Of a stretch of DNA of 64,000 bases, positions 63,360-64,000 are shown one piece after another. Source of the DNA: CAYQUC01 sp964420605 (GTDB lineage: Bacteria > Pseudomonadota > Gammaproteobacteria > UBA6429 > Thiohalophilaceae). The stretch covers positions 1-64,000 of the forward strand of contig CAYQUC010000005.1 of assembly GCA_964420605.1 (NCBI GenBank). The letters are read 5' to 3'. Position numbers and translations under genes: made by a program. The number at the start of each line of letters is the position of its first letter. Within the stretch, counting starts at the first letter, position 1. The notes under the pieces were generated by a model. That model saw only the letters and a list, made by a program, of their open reading frames with translations. It did no database searches and had not been told where the DNA came from.

Positions 63360-64000
63360 TTAAATTTTAAAACGCCCAACTAAAGCGTTAAGGTTATTTG
63401 ATAATTCCGCCACACCGGTGCTTGAAATAGCCAGTTGTTCTGCATCACTTGCAGTTTGATTGGCAACATCGGTTATATTAACGATGTTCTGATTAATTTC
63501 TTCAGCCACTTCACCTTGTTGTCGAGCAGCTTCGGCTATTTGACTGTTCATATGATTTATTTCTCCAACCGACTGTGTAATATTTTTTAAGGCTGTACTT
63601 GCTTCCGATACTTTTTCGACTGTTGCAGTTGCTTTAATTCGACCCGACTCCATAACGGCCACCGCATTTTGAGCACCAGATTGCAACTGTTCAATAACGG
63701 CTTTAATTTCTTGAGTAGATTGTTGCGTTCTACTGGCCAACGTTCGCACTTCATCAGCCACAACAGCAAAACCACGACCTTGTTCTCCTGCGCGAGCAGC
63801 TTCAATGGCCGCATTGAGCGCAAGTAAATTTGTTTGTTCGGCAATACCTTGAATAACTTCTAAAACAGAACCAATTTTTTCGCTATCATGTTCCACTTTT
63901 TGAACAACTTCGGCTGCTTTTTCTACTTCATTCGCAAGCGCATTAATAGAATCCTTTGTTTGAGATACTACCGTGTGACCATCACTCGCTTGAATATCGG
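63360..64000 (-). CDS. methyl-accepting chemotaxis protein, partial (N-terminus beyond window)
   Basis: The C-terminal 213 residues of a second chemoreceptor are visible. The frame is open to the right edge (…SINALANEVEKAAEVVQ…), so the gene starts outside. The signalling tip EQTNLLALNAAIEAARAGEQ and GFAVVADEVRTLASRTQQS are intact, and the end is LNALVGRFKI. It is the upstream partner of the 681-aa receptor; the two probably arose by duplication and share a transcript. Its sensor domain cannot be judged. Confidence 0.93.
   Translation of the reverse strand, partial: DIQASDGHTVVSQTKDSINALANEVEKAAEVVQKVEHDSEKIGSVLEVIQGIAEQTNLLALNAAIEAARAGEQGRGFAVVADEVRTLASRTQQSTQEIKAVIEQLQSGAQNAVAVMESGRIKATATVEKVSEASTALKNITQSVGEINHMNSQIAEAARQQGEVAEEINQNIVNITDVANQTASDAEQLAISSTGVAELSNNLNALVGRFKI

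Overview
The window is a 64 kb chromosomal piece of an AT-rich gammaproteobacterium. By eye GC is well under 45 %, and the protein families and gene order are those of Gammaproteobacteria. I cannot name the genus. The assembly is a scaffold: a run of exactly 100 N (34396-34495) sits inside a short tandem repeat.

Left part (1-23.6 kb). After a DedA/VTT membrane protein and a decayed monooxygenase pseudogene comes an almost unbroken leftward block: queG (divergent), nnr, tsaE, amiB, mutL, miaA, hfq, hflX, hflK, hflC, a DUF2065 gene, hisZ, purA, (tRNA-Leu and greB on the other strand), rnr, rlmB, rpsF, rpsR, rplI, dnaB, alr. This order is the classical gammaproteobacterial cell-wall / DNA repair / RNA modification / ribosome / replication cluster. 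The inserted hisZ and the absence of priB resemble Pseudomonas more than E. coli (from memory, not computed).

Middle (23.6-46.5 kb). This holds a small flagellar-rod-like protein behind a sigma-28-like promoter, and molybdenum cofactor genes mobA-mobB-moeA. Then come lon with a clear sigma-32-type promoter, a thioredoxin, a Nudix hydrolase, an Hsp15 homologue, the glycolate oxidase operon glcDEF and the assembly gap. After the gap follow an unassigned lipoprotein, a BolA protein, an unassigned Cys-rich protein, htpG (again with a sigma-32-type promoter) and an alanine/serine-glyoxylate aminotransferase that could use the glyoxylate made by GlcDEF. Next are a rhodanese, a LexA-like S24 protein without DNA-binding domain, SCO1 and PCuAC copper chaperones for cytochrome oxidase assembly, psd, and the complete EF-P modification set epmA, efp, epmB.

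Right part (46.5-64 kb). Signalling dominates: a 607-aa protein next to a degenerate REC-PAS-GGDEF-EAL protein of FimX type, and a membrane class III adenylate cyclase overlapping a TPR-like lipoprotein gene. It also holds DUF1015, htpX, parC and parE around a small exported protein, and two tandem methyl-accepting chemotaxis proteins, the second cut by the window end. FimX and the chemoreceptors suggest a motile (pili and/or flagella) organism.

I see no CRISPR array, prophage, insertion sequence or rRNA operon. The least explained items are the headless LexA-like gene with an upstream GTTC-N7-GTTC site, the tandem repeat at the gap, the small rod-like protein, the Cys-rich gene behind a perfect 20-bp palindrome, and the cyclase/lipoprotein pair. 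None amounts to a demonstrated new system.
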